From: an uncultured Pelagibacteraceae bacterium
GTDB taxonomy: Bacteria; Pseudomonadota; Alphaproteobacteria; Pelagibacterales; Pelagibacteraceae
Direction of reading: 5' to 3'
DNA length: 64,000 nucleotides
Assembly: GCA_902613545.1 (NCBI GenBank)
Contig: CACMHW010000003.1
Span: forward strand, 45,071 to 109,070
The notes under the pieces are model-generated. The model was not told the DNA's origin. It searched no databases and saw only the letters and a program-made list of their open reading frames with translations. The position numbers were made by a program, and so were the translations under genes. Shown piece by piece: positions 48,180 to 57,821 of this stretch (its first letter is position 1; every line of letters starts with the position of its first letter).

Positions 48180-49464
48180 TTTTAAACATCCGGAAACTAT
48201 TGGCTTACATGGTAGTGATTACAGAGCTGATCCTACTACAACAGCTGTAGCAGTTCCAATTTACCAAACAACTTCTTACCAATTTAAAAATGCGGAACAC
48301 GCAGCAAATTTATTTGGTCTAAAAGAATTTGGTAATATTTACACACGTATCATGAACCCGACTGTAGATGTGCTAGAAAAAAGAGTTGCAGCGCTTGAAG
48401 GCGGTGTAGCAGCATGTGCAGTAGGATCAGGCCAAGCAGCATCAGCTATGTGTATTCAAAACTTAGCACAAGCTGGAGATAATATTGTTGCTTCAACCGA
48501 CTTATACGGAGGTACAGTAAACTTATTTAAAAATACTTTAAGACAACAAGGTATTGAAGTTAGATTTGCAGATCCTGCAGATCCAAAAAACTTCGAAAAA
48601 GTGACTGATGATAAAACAAGAGCTTACTATGGTGAGACTCTTCCAAATCCTTATCTTCGTGTTTTTCCAATTAAAGAAGTTTCTGATATCGGTAGAAAAA
48701 AAGGTATTCCTTTAATTATCGATAACACAGCTTCGCCAGTAATATGTAAACCTTTAGCTCATGGAGCTGCAATTGTGATGCACTCATTGACAAAATATAT
48801 CGGCGGTCATGGTACTTCAATTGGAGGAATAATTGTAGATGGAGGAAATTTTGATTGGATTAAAGATAGAAAAAGACAACCTCTATTAAATGAACCAGAT
48901 CAAAGTTATCACGGTGCAGTTTGGGCAGATGCAGTTCCACAATTAACTGGAGCTAATATCCCGTTTGTCATCAGAGCAAGAGTGGTTTTATTGAGAGACT
49001 TAGGTGCTCCTTTAAGTCCGTTCAATGCTTTTCAAATCATTCAAGGTTTGGAAACTGTAGCTTTAAGAATGAAACAACACTGTAGTAATGCAGAGAAAGT
49101 TGTGAATTTCTTAGATGGTCACAAAAAAGTTAAAAAAGTAATCTATCCAACTAATTATCAAGGTGAAATTAGAGATAGAGCTAAAAAATATATGCAAGGT
49201 GGTTATGGATCTTTAATAGGTATGGATCTAGGAACAAAAGAAGCAGGAGCTAAGTTTATTGATAACTTAAAAATGCTTTACCACGTAGCAAATATTGGTG
49301 ATGCCAGAAGTTTAGCAATTCATCCAGCTACAACAACTCACAGTCAATTAACTGAGAAAGAAATGTTAGCTGCAGGTGTTACACCAGGTTACGTAAGATT
49401 GTCGATTGGTATAGAACATCCAGACGATATTGTTGCGGATATCAAGCAAGCTTTAGCTGCTTAA
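48172..49464 (+). CDS. metY: O-acetylhomoserine (thiol)-lyase
   Basis: 430 aa; MTDFKHPETIGLHG, AVAVPIYQTTSYQFKN, HSLTKYIGGHGTSIGG, SLAIHPATTTHSQLTE. Confidence 0.96.
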   Translation: MTDFKHPETIGLHGSDYRADPTTTAVAVPIYQTTSYQFKNAEHAANLFGLKEFGNIYTRIMNPTVDVLEKRVAALEGGVAACAVGSGQAASAMCIQNLAQAGDNIVASTDLYGGTVNLFKNTLRQQGIEVRFADPADPKNFEKVTDDKTRAYYGETLPNPYLRVFPIKEVSDIGRKKGIPLIIDNTASPVICKPLAHGAAIVMHSLTKYIGGHGTSIGGIIVDGGNFDWIKDRKRQPLLNEPDQSYHGAVWADAVPQLTGANIPFVIRARVVLLRDLGAPLSPFNAFQIIQGLETVALRMKQHCSNAEKVVNFLDGHKKVKKVIYPTNYQGEIRDRAKKYMQGGYGSLIGMDLGTKEAGAKFIDNLKMLYHVANIGDARSLAIHPATTTHSQLTEKEMLAAGVTPGYVRLSIGIEHPDDIVADIKQALAA

Positions 49465-49475
49465 AATATTAATAA

Positions 49476-49503
49476 GGTGGTCCCAATTCTGTTGGGACCA
49501 TCA
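49476..49503. terminator. Hairpin between convergent metY and lipoprotein genes, likely terminator
   Basis: TGGTCCCAA-TTCTG-TTGGGACCA 9-bp stem; flanking T tract is weak. Confidence 0.55.
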
Positions 49504-49512
49504 TTAAAAAAA

Positions 49513-49920
49513 CTACCTTCTATTATAAATATTAGATTTTTTCGCTATCTCTTCAATCTTAGTAATAATTTTAATTTTTTTTATCGGGTATTCTTTCACA
49601 ATGTCTGCTGTATTATCTATCATTGCAGTACTTTTTAATTTAATTTGTTTTTTAACAATTGTGCAAAATTCAGACCTTGTTATTTCAAAAGAGGAAATGC
49701 AGGTTTCTTTTTTTCTCTCAGGATTTTTTTCCTCTGCATAAGCAATAGCGTGTTCCAAGGGAGTTTTTCCTGTTTGTTTTTTTACCCCATAACTTATCAC
49801 TGAATTTAAACTGGACTGAACAAGTCTTCCATTCGATGCGCCTGAACCGAGTAATGCTAACGACTCAGCACATCCGTTGAGCAAGAAAATAATTGGTGAT
49901 AATAGCAGTATCTTTTTCAT
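49513..49920 (-). CDS. Small lipoprotein, paralogue A
   Basis: 135 aa; lipobox LLNGC; GCAESLALLG, GVKKQTGKTPLEHAIAYAEE. Confidence 0.7.
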   Translation of the reverse strand: MKKILLLSPIIFLLNGCAESLALLGSGASNGRLVQSSLNSVISYGVKKQTGKTPLEHAIAYAEEKNPERKKETCISSFEITRSEFCTIVKKQIKLKSTAMIDNTADIVKEYPIKKIKIITKIEEIAKKSNIYNRR

Positions 49921-50058
49921 TATATAGATTTGTATTGATTGGTTTCATATATCTCCTTAATCGTTAAATAAAAGTTAATTGTGTGTGTGGTAATTTTTAT
50001 TAACACAACCCATGGTGGTTAAGATCTTAAGTTAAAGATAAGATTTGTTTAGAATTAA

Positions 50059-50460
50059 TTAATCTAAGAACTTAATTTTAGATTTTTTATTTATTTTGGG
50101 CTGAAGTGATGAAGTAAGGTCTTTTATAGATTTTTCCTTTGATCTCATCAGAATTTTAGATTTAGTTAATTTTAATTGCTTTTTTACTATTGCACAAAGT
50201 TCGGAATTAGTTTTTTCAGCAAAAGATAAACAAGGTTCCTTTTTTTTATCAGTATTTACTTCTTCTGCATATGCTACTGCATGTTCAATTGGACTTTTTC
50301 CAGTTTGTTTTTTTACTCCGAAATTCACTGCTGAAGAAAGGGCTGCCTGGGCAATATTTCCACCCGTTGCAGCTGAGGAAGTAGGTCCTAATAGAGCTAA
50401 AGATTCTGCGCAACCTGTTAGTAAAGTAAATCCTATCAATAAACCTAAAATTTTTTTCAT
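50059..50460 (-). CDS. Small lipoprotein, paralogue B
   Basis: 133 aa; lipobox LLTGC; GCAESLALLG, GVKKQTGKSPIEHAVAYAEE. Confidence 0.7.
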   Translation of the reverse strand: MKKILGLLIGFTLLTGCAESLALLGPTSSAATGGNIAQAALSSAVNFGVKKQTGKSPIEHAVAYAEEVNTDKKKEPCLSFAEKTNSELCAIVKKQLKLTKSKILMRSKEKSIKDLTSSLQPKINKKSKIKFLD

Positions 50461-50570
50461 ACTCCCTTTTTAAATTTATCCTTATTCAAACAGAGATTTG
50501 CTTGTCATTAAACAAACGAATCACTCAAATTGAGTTTATATCTATTACAACCTATAATGGAAGAGCTTAT

Positions 50571-51521
50571 CTATGTAATTAGCCTTAGAGGCTTATTTTT
50601 AAGGCAACTTTCAAGATTTTCAATCATTTGCGAATAAAATTTTGAATAATTTTCTGCTGTTACGTATCCAATATGAGGCAACAGCAAAGCATTAGGAAGA
50701 AATCTTAATTTATGGTCTTGTGGAAGAGGTTCTTTGTCGTAAACATCTAAACCAACTCCAGCTATCTTTTCGTCTTTTAAAGCTTCAACTAAATCATTTT
50801 CATTTATAATTGGTCCTCTCGAAGTATTTATTAGAAAAGTTGTTTTTTTCATCATTTCTATTTCTTTTTTTGTAATTAAGTTTTTATACCTTTCACCTAA
50901 AACTAAATGAATAGAGATTATATCTGAGTTCTTAAGTAAATCTTCTTTACTCATGGGCAAAACTCCTAATTCATTTGCATGAGATAGATTTAAATTTTCA
51001 CTCCAAGCACATACTTCCATTCCAAAAGCTTTAGCAACTTTTGCAACTTGGGTGCCAATTTTCCCAAGACCGATTAAACCTAACATTTTACCTTTTAATT
51101 CAAAACCAATGGTTGTTTGCCAATAGCCTTGAAACATATTGTCAATTTCCTGTTTCATGTTTCGGTAAAGTCCTAGAATTAAAGCCCAAGTAACTTCTGC
51201 TGCAGGATTAGAATTAATTTCTGTACCACATACAATAATATTTTTATTCTTTGTTGTTTCTAAATCAATAGCTTTATTTCTCATTCCAGAAGTCATGATG
51301 TATTTTAATTTAGGCAAGTTTTCTATCAAAGTCTTCGTAATAGGTGTTCTTTCTCTCATGATAAATAAGGCTTCAAAATCTTCTAGTTCAACAGCAGCTT
51401 CTTTTTCGTCTACAAAAGGTTCATTAAAAATTTTAAAATCAAATTTATTTTTATGTTTTTCAATATCAACGATCTGTTGAAAAGCATTTTGATAATCATC
51501 TATTACTGCAACTTTAATCAT
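50571..51521 (-). CDS. D-2-hydroxyacid dehydrogenase family protein
   Basis: 316 aa; LGLIGLGKIGTQVAKVAKAFGMEV; TSRGPIINENDLVEAL; LPHIGYVT. Confidence 0.88.
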   Translation of the reverse strand: MIKVAVIDDYQNAFQQIVDIEKHKNKFDFKIFNEPFVDEKEAAVELEDFEALFIMRERTPITKTLIENLPKLKYIMTSGMRNKAIDLETTKNKNIIVCGTEINSNPAAEVTWALILGLYRNMKQEIDNMFQGYWQTTIGFELKGKMLGLIGLGKIGTQVAKVAKAFGMEVCAWSENLNLSHANELGVLPMSKEDLLKNSDIISIHLVLGERYKNLITKKEIEMMKKTTFLINTSRGPIINENDLVEALKDEKIAGVGLDVYDKEPLPQDHKLRFLPNALLLPHIGYVTAENYSKFYSQMIENLESCLKNKPLRLIT

Positions 51522-52408
51522 TGGGTTTTTCTATTTGATAAATAAATACCAGAAATTATAAAAGTTGCTCCAATAAAATGATAGAATTGAAATTTTTCTT
51601 TAAAAATTATAATTGCCATCAATGCACTGAACAGTGGCATTAATTGAATAAACATAGATGATCTGTTCGGTCCTATGAGTTCAATAGCTTTTTGCCAACA
51701 ATAATATGCTGCGATTGCGGGAAAAATAACTACATACATCAAAATAAACATAAAAGCTTTGTTTATTTTTATGTCTAATCCAATTGATTGTTCGTATAGA
51801 AATTGTGGAAACAGAAATATTAATCCTATGGTGACCATTGTTTGAATTAAAGAAAATTGAGATAATTCAAGCTTGCTTTTTTTAAATAACGTTGAATATA
51901 AAGACCAGCTTAAAACACAAACTACCATCCATATATCACCTTTGTTAAAACTTAAAGAAATTATTTTTTGAATATCTGCATTTGAAATAATTGTTCCTAC
52001 TCCAAATATTGATAAGATTAACCCAGATATTTGAAAAATATTTGTTTTTTCAATATTCATAATTGATGAAAAAATAATTATCATCGGAGGGATTGCAGCT
52101 AACATTAAAACTGCATTAATTACTTGCGTAAAGTTTAAGGCAAAATAGACAACTGAATTAAAAGTACTAATTGTTAATATGCCCATAACACTTATTACCA
52201 AAAAGTTTTCTTTAATATAGTTTCTCTTAGCTACAATTTCTTTAATTGTAAAAGGTATCAATATAAACCATACCATGACCCATCTTAGAAAATTTAGAGT
52301 AAGTGGTGGGACTTCAAATAAAGTTGCAAATTTACCAATAATAAAATTTCCTGACCAAAATAAAGCTGCTAAAGTTAGAAAAGAATAAGCTATAAAATTT
52401 TTTGACAA
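51518..52408 (-). CDS. EamA/DMT-family transporter
   Basis: 296 aa; ALFWSGNFIIGK, ~10 TM. Confidence 0.87.
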   Translation of the reverse strand: MSKNFIAYSFLTLAALFWSGNFIIGKFATLFEVPPLTLNFLRWVMVWFILIPFTIKEIVAKRNYIKENFLVISVMGILTISTFNSVVYFALNFTQVINAVLMLAAIPPMIIIFSSIMNIEKTNIFQISGLILSIFGVGTIISNADIQKIISLSFNKGDIWMVVCVLSWSLYSTLFKKSKLELSQFSLIQTMVTIGLIFLFPQFLYEQSIGLDIKINKAFMFILMYVVIFPAIAAYYCWQKAIELIGPNRSSMFIQLMPLFSALMAIIIFKEKFQFYHFIGATFIISGIYLSNRKTQ

Positions 52409-52415
52409 ATAATTC

Positions 52416-53693
52416 CTAATTAAATCTTTTTGAGCTGTAAGGAGTTAAATCTAAATTTGTTTTTTCTCCTGCAACTATTCCAGAGATAATTTTGCCTGTA
52501 ATAGCACCTAATGTCCACCCTAAATGTTGATGGCCAAAGGCGTAAATTATATTTTTATTTTTTAACGACGGTCCTAAAATTGGTAAAAAATCTGGTAGTG
52601 TTGGTCTAAATCCTAACCATTCATCTTCATGTTTCCCAAGTTGAGGTAATAACTCTTTCGCACATTCAATGACGTATTCTATCCTTTTTTCTGACGGTGG
52701 ATTTTCTAAACCACCTAATTCAACTGTTCCAACCGCTCTTAAACCTTGATTCATTGGGGTCATACCAAATCCACGGTCTAAAAATATTACCGGTCTTGAT
52801 ATTAAATGATCCTTTCCTTTAAAATGAACGTGATATCCTCTTTCGGTATCAAGTGGAATATTCTCTCCCAATTGGTCAGTTAATTTTTTTGAAAAAGCTC
52901 CAGAAGCAATCACTGACTTTTCAAACTTAAATTCTTCATTTTCTGACTTGATTATTGTCTCATCAAAAGCTGATTGCTCAATAGATTTTATATTTGTTTG
53001 AATAAATTTACCGCCTTTATCTAAGTATAATTTAAATATTTTTTTTAAAATCCCGTGGGGATCTCTAGCATGCATAGCGCTTTCGTATATCACTCCTGCA
53101 TCAAAAACAGGATTTAAATTTGGTTCTAATTCTAAAATCTCTTTCTTAGTTAATAATTTTTGTTCAATCCCTAACTGGTCGCGAATTTTTATCTCTAAAT
53201 TTCTGCTTTTTAAATTTTTATTTGTCCATACATATATAATTCCTTTCTTTTCAACTAAGCCTGAAATATCAATTTCTTGAAAAATTTCTTCATAAGCATC
53301 ATTAGATAAACTTAAAATTTGGTGCATATACTTTGCAGTGTGAAACATAGACTCCTGATTACAATTTTTAAAGTAATGAAAAAACCAGTTGAACATTTTT
53401 GGGATGTAGTTCCACTTTAAAGCAAGTGGTCCGTAAGAACTTATTAACATTTTCGGAACATCGTATAAGATATCAGGCCGATTGAATTGTAAAACTGCAT
53501 AAGGTGAAAAGTGACCTGCGTTTCCATAAGAAGCCGGCTTATATTCACTAGATAAGGGATCCTGGCGATCAAATAAAGTTACTGGTATTCCTTTTTTAAT
53601 AAGTTGGAGGCCAGTACAAACGCCTTGGATGCCTGAACCTATTATACCAACTGATTTACATTTATAATTTTCCATTAGGAAATTATATTGCAA
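52416..53693 (-). CDS. FAD-dependent oxidoreductase (DadA-like D-amino acid dehydrogenase)
   Basis: 425 aa; VGIIGSGIQGVCTGLQLIKKGIPVTLFDR; YGNAGHFSPYAV; AFGHQHLGWTLG. Confidence 0.85.
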   Translation of the reverse strand: MQYNFLMENYKCKSVGIIGSGIQGVCTGLQLIKKGIPVTLFDRQDPLSSEYKPASYGNAGHFSPYAVLQFNRPDILYDVPKMLISSYGPLALKWNYIPKMFNWFFHYFKNCNQESMFHTAKYMHQILSLSNDAYEEIFQEIDISGLVEKKGIIYVWTNKNLKSRNLEIKIRDQLGIEQKLLTKKEILELEPNLNPVFDAGVIYESAMHARDPHGILKKIFKLYLDKGGKFIQTNIKSIEQSAFDETIIKSENEEFKFEKSVIASGAFSKKLTDQLGENIPLDTERGYHVHFKGKDHLISRPVIFLDRGFGMTPMNQGLRAVGTVELGGLENPPSEKRIEYVIECAKELLPQLGKHEDEWLGFRPTLPDFLPILGPSLKNKNIIYAFGHQHLGWTLGAITGKIISGIVAGEKTNLDLTPYSSKRFN

Positions 53694-53719
53694 ACTTTAG
53701 AAAATAAAAGTGCGGTAGA

Positions 53720-54184
53720 TTAGGCTAGAAGTTCTTTGTTTACAACTTCAGGTCTGTCCTCTGTCTCTGAAGATTCTTTTTTGTCTTTTTTCTTGAATAA
53801 AAAGTCACCAGTAAGTGTAGTTTTTGATTTATTTGTCTTTTTGATGTAACCGTCAATATCAGCACCGTTTTCAGTTTTAAGATTATTTCCAAACTCTATA
53901 TCACCTTTTACAGTTCCAGTTGCTCCAATTACAATGTCTTGACCAGACACTTTACCATCTAAGTGTCCGTGAATTTCAACGTGATCTCCCTCGATCGTTC
54001 CAGTAATAGAACCTGTTTCTCTTATGATTATCTCTTTTGAAAAAACTGGACCTTTAATTAAGCCTGCAACATCTATAGCACCTGAACTATTGATTGTTCC
54101 TTCTATACTAACGGTTTCGCTTATTAACGATCTTTCTGAGTCAGTAAGTTTTTTTTTCTTGTCACCAAACATAATATTTTTCAT
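53720..54184 (-). CDS. Bactofilin (polymer-forming cytoskeletal)
   Basis: 154 aa; SISETVSIEGTI..-type repeats: GAIDVAGLIKGPVFSKEIIIRETGSITGTIEGDHVEIHGHLDGKVSG. Confidence 0.9.
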   Translation of the reverse strand: MKNIMFGDKKKKLTDSERSLISETVSIEGTINSSGAIDVAGLIKGPVFSKEIIIRETGSITGTIEGDHVEIHGHLDGKVSGQDIVIGATGTVKGDIEFGNNLKTENGADIDGYIKKTNKSKTTLTGDFLFKKKDKKESSETEDRPEVVNKELLA

Positions 54185-54257
54185 AAATTAACCACCTATT
54201 AATATAATATACAAGTGCCTAATAAAATCAAATTTGACCATATTAGGTTTAAATTAG

Positions 54258-55382
54258 CTAGTTTACGGGTGTGTCTTTATAGACTTTACAGGACATAACT
54301 ATACCTAATCCCAACATTATTGCCATCATTGATGAACCTCCGTAAGACAAAATCGGTAAAGGAGACCCAACTATCGGTAAAAGCCCAAGAACCATCATCA
54401 TATTCACTACTACATATATAAAAAAAGCAGTTCCAAAACCATAACAGAAAAGTTTACCAAAATTACTTCTTGTAACATTTCCGATTTTTATGATCCTCCA
54501 AACAATAATTGCATATAAAAAAAGAATAAATAGTGAACCAAAAAAACCGAATTCCTCAGAAAATAAGGTAAATATGAAATCTGTATGTTTCTCAGGTAAA
54601 TAATCTAAATAACTTTGAGACCCTTGTAAAAAACCTTTTCCGAACAATCCACCTGAACCAATAGCTATTTTGGATTGAATGATTTGATATCCAGCACCTA
54701 AAGGATCTCTTTCGGGATTTAAAAAAGTTAAAATTCTTGATTTTTGATATGGTTTTAAAAAAGAAATAGCTATTGGTAATAATGCTAAAAATGCTAGACC
54801 TGAAATAGCAAAAAATTTTACTCTTACACCAGCTAGCCAAGCGACAGTAAGGCCACCAGCAGCAATTAGTAACGCAGTACCTAAATCTGGTTGAGTTGCA
54901 ACTAATATTATCGGAGCAATTAAAACAACAATAGGTAAAAATAAATATCTGATACGATTTAAATTTTCAATTGAAGTACGGTGATAATATTTTGCTAGAA
55001 ATAAAATAAGACCTACCTTCATTAATTCAGAAGGTTGTAAATTCATAAAGTAAAGGTCCAACCACCTTTTAGACCCAGAAGACGTTAATCCAAAGTATTT
55101 AACTCCTAACAATAATACAAAGAACAAAATATAGATTAAATAGCTTTGGCTATGCCAAAATCTTATTTGAATGAATGATAATGTTAAAAACATACCAAAA
55201 AAAATGAAGAAACGAAGTATATGACTTTTCGTATGATATTTAAATTCTCCGCCATCTGTAGAATACATAGCTAATATACTAGTAAGTCCAAGAATAAATA
55301 TCGAAATTACTAAAATATAATCTATTGAAATAATCTTATCTTTTATACTCAATGACGATTGTATGGATCTAGCTCTAAACAT
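54258..55382 (-). CDS. rodA: Rod shape-determining protein RodA
   Basis: 374 aa; SEDS family; STDGGEF, QPSELMK, QPDLGTALL, PEKHTDFIF, LPILSYGGSS. Confidence 0.95.
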   Translation of the reverse strand: MFRARSIQSSLSIKDKIISIDYILVISIFILGLTSILAMYSTDGGEFKYHTKSHILRFFIFFGMFLTLSFIQIRFWHSQSYLIYILFFVLLLGVKYFGLTSSGSKRWLDLYFMNLQPSELMKVGLILFLAKYYHRTSIENLNRIRYLFLPIVVLIAPIILVATQPDLGTALLIAAGGLTVAWLAGVRVKFFAISGLAFLALLPIAISFLKPYQKSRILTFLNPERDPLGAGYQIIQSKIAIGSGGLFGKGFLQGSQSYLDYLPEKHTDFIFTLFSEEFGFFGSLFILFLYAIIVWRIIKIGNVTRSNFGKLFCYGFGTAFFIYVVVNMMMVLGLLPIVGSPLPILSYGGSSMMAIMLGLGIVMSCKVYKDTPVN

Positions 55383-57316
55383 TATACTTGCTCTCCTAGT
55401 AAACTATCAATTCTCTCTCTTAACTCGTGTCGTTCTAGAACTTTTTTAATTACTTTTTTAGCAATTGGGGCAGCTGCTTTTCCACCTGAGCCTCCATGTT
55501 CTACTAAAACACTTATTGCATATTTAGGATCACTGTAAGGTGCATAAGCAACAAATAGTGCATGATCTCTATCTTTGTAAGGTAAACTCTCTTGCTTTAC
55601 TTCAGCCTCACGTTGAGCTTCAGTAAATCTTTTTATTTGTGATGATCCTGTTTTTCCAGCAAAAGTAAATTTTTTATTTTCCCATCGATGCCTATAAGAT
55701 GTCCCGCCTGGTTCATTAGAAGAAGAAAACATTGCATCTTTAATTAAATTAATATGTTCTTGATTTTTAAAAAGAGGTTTAAGTTCAAAATTCGATACTA
55801 ATAAATCTGTCGGAAGAGGGTCATTAGGATTTTCATTTTTATATTTGATGTACTCTCTTAAATTGTTATTCTTTTTATCAAAGATTATTCTTGGTTTTAT
55901 TTCAAATCCACCATTTGCAATTTGCGCAGTCATTAAACAGAGTTGTAAAGGAGTGCTTTGAAAATATCCTTGGCCGATACCGGAGTGCAAAGTTTCACCT
56001 AAATACCAATTTTGACCTATAAATTTTTTCTTCCATTTAGTGTTAGGTACGACACCTGCCCTCTCCTCAATAAAACCATCAAGAACTTTTTTTCCAAGAC
56101 CAAATTTTTTAGCTGTTTCAGATAATCTATCTACTCCTAATTTTCTTGCAACTTCATAAAAGTATACGTCGCAAGATCTTTGAATTCCTTTCCTTAAATT
56201 TACTATACCGTGGCCATCTTTTTCCCAACAGTGAAATTTTTCTCCGTAAAGTTCAATTTTTCCCTCACATTTAAAAGTATCTAGTGGTTTTATAACTCCA
56301 TTCTCTAAAGCACTTAAAGCAACAAGAGTTTTTATAGTTGATCCAGGCGGATATAGACCAGCAATAGCTTTATTTGTAAGTGGTTTCATTTCATTTTTTA
56401 TTAAACTGTTCCAATAATTTTTATCCAAGCCGTGAACGAACTCGTTAGGTTGAAAAGTTGGAGAAGAAACAAGAGACACAATATCTCCATTATATACATC
56501 CATAACACAAACAGCGGCAGCTTTGTCTTTTATAAGCTCACTTGTGAATTTTTGAACTTCAAAATCTAGAGTTGTTTTGAAACTTTTTCCTGCCTGGCCT
56601 TCATTAATCAAAATTTGTTTAATTCTTTTTCCATAGGCATTTACCTCATATCTTTGAAATCCAATTTTACCTATAATTTCCTCATCTAATTTTCTCTCAA
56701 GACCAGTTTTACCAATACTCATTCCTGGAACATGTAATTCTTTTAAATATTTCTTTGTTTGAAGATCTTTAGCGCTTACCTGAGAAACATAACCTAAAAT
56801 ATGAGCAGATGAATTATCAGGGTACATTCTGGCGACCGATACAATAGGTTTTACTCCCTCAAGTTCGTGTAAGAATAAATTTAATCTGGAAAATTCTGAC
56901 CATGTTATATTATCTGAAACTATAATAGGTTCCCAAGGTTTTTGCTTAGCAATGACTCTTCTAAGATAAAATAATTTTTTTTCAGTAATATTTAGAATTG
57001 TTTTTAGTCTAACAAATAGTTTTTCAATATCTTTAGAGTTCTCTGGTATTAAATGAACTTGATAAACTTGTTGATTTGATGCTATTTCTTTATCAAAAAA
57101 ATCTCTAATTACACCTCTTTCAGGTGCTAATTTCCATTCTCTAAATCTATTTTTGTCGGATAAAGTCTTATATTTGGTTCTCTCATTAATTTGTAAAGAT
57201 ACTAATCTACCTATAATTCCAAACGTTACAATTGCTTTTGCAGCAGTAAGTAAAAACATTCTTCTACCAATTAGTTTTGACTTAATAACAGTATTTCCAG
57301 AACTTGGGCTAAGCAT
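55382..57316 (-). CDS. mrdA: Penicillin-binding protein 2
   Basis: 644 aa; LYPPGSTIKTLVAL, SCDVYFYEVA, FAGKTGSSQ. Confidence 0.95.
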   Translation of the reverse strand: MLSPSSGNTVIKSKLIGRRMFLLTAAKAIVTFGIIGRLVSLQINERTKYKTLSDKNRFREWKLAPERGVIRDFFDKEIASNQQVYQVHLIPENSKDIEKLFVRLKTILNITEKKLFYLRRVIAKQKPWEPIIVSDNITWSEFSRLNLFLHELEGVKPIVSVARMYPDNSSAHILGYVSQVSAKDLQTKKYLKELHVPGMSIGKTGLERKLDEEIIGKIGFQRYEVNAYGKRIKQILINEGQAGKSFKTTLDFEVQKFTSELIKDKAAAVCVMDVYNGDIVSLVSSPTFQPNEFVHGLDKNYWNSLIKNEMKPLTNKAIAGLYPPGSTIKTLVALSALENGVIKPLDTFKCEGKIELYGEKFHCWEKDGHGIVNLRKGIQRSCDVYFYEVARKLGVDRLSETAKKFGLGKKVLDGFIEERAGVVPNTKWKKKFIGQNWYLGETLHSGIGQGYFQSTPLQLCLMTAQIANGGFEIKPRIIFDKKNNNLREYIKYKNENPNDPLPTDLLVSNFELKPLFKNQEHINLIKDAMFSSSNEPGGTSYRHRWENKKFTFAGKTGSSQIKRFTEAQREAEVKQESLPYKDRDHALFVAYAPYSDPKYAISVLVEHGGSGGKAAAPIAKKVIKKVLERHELRERIDSLLGEQV

Positions 57317-57821
57317 CTCGATTACCTATAAATGTCAATTGATAAATATTAAACAACAACCAAAATATAGGAAACATAAAGAGAGTAAAAAACATGTTGT
57401 ATCCTATTTTGGAGTAAGTGAAAGAAAGATCAGAAAAATTGTTTAATAATGAAAAGAAAAGTATGTTCGAAAAAATCATAGCCATAAAAAATGTGAACCA
57501 ATCTGAGGCTATTGTAGTATTAACGCTTTTATTTCTTACATATGTTCCAACAAAAATTATAATTAAATATGACAATGAGCTTATACCTAAAGGAAATCCC
57601 ATTACGACATCATTAATTAATCCTGCTAAAAATACATGTCCGTTAGCCATAATATCTGGTCTTTTAAGTACCCAAAAATAAATTAGGATAATCTGAAAGT
57701 TTAGCGTAAAGATTTCAAATATTTTTTCAAGATTTGTGTCAACTTCGCTTATGCATAAATAATATAAAAGAATTAATGGGCCAGCATTGAATATTTTATT
57801 TATAAAAGAACTCTTAGGCAT
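57309..57821 (-). CDS. mreD: Rod shape-determining protein MreD
   Basis: 170 aa; hydrophobic; synteny mreC-mreD-mrdA; GLINDVVMGFPLGISSLSYL. Confidence 0.85.
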   Translation of the reverse strand: MPKSSFINKIFNAGPLILLYYLCISEVDTNLEKIFEIFTLNFQIILIYFWVLKRPDIMANGHVFLAGLINDVVMGFPLGISSLSYLIIIFVGTYVRNKSVNTTIASDWFTFFMAMIFSNILFFSLLNNFSDLSFTYSKIGYNMFFTLFMFPIFWLLFNIYQLTFIGNRDA

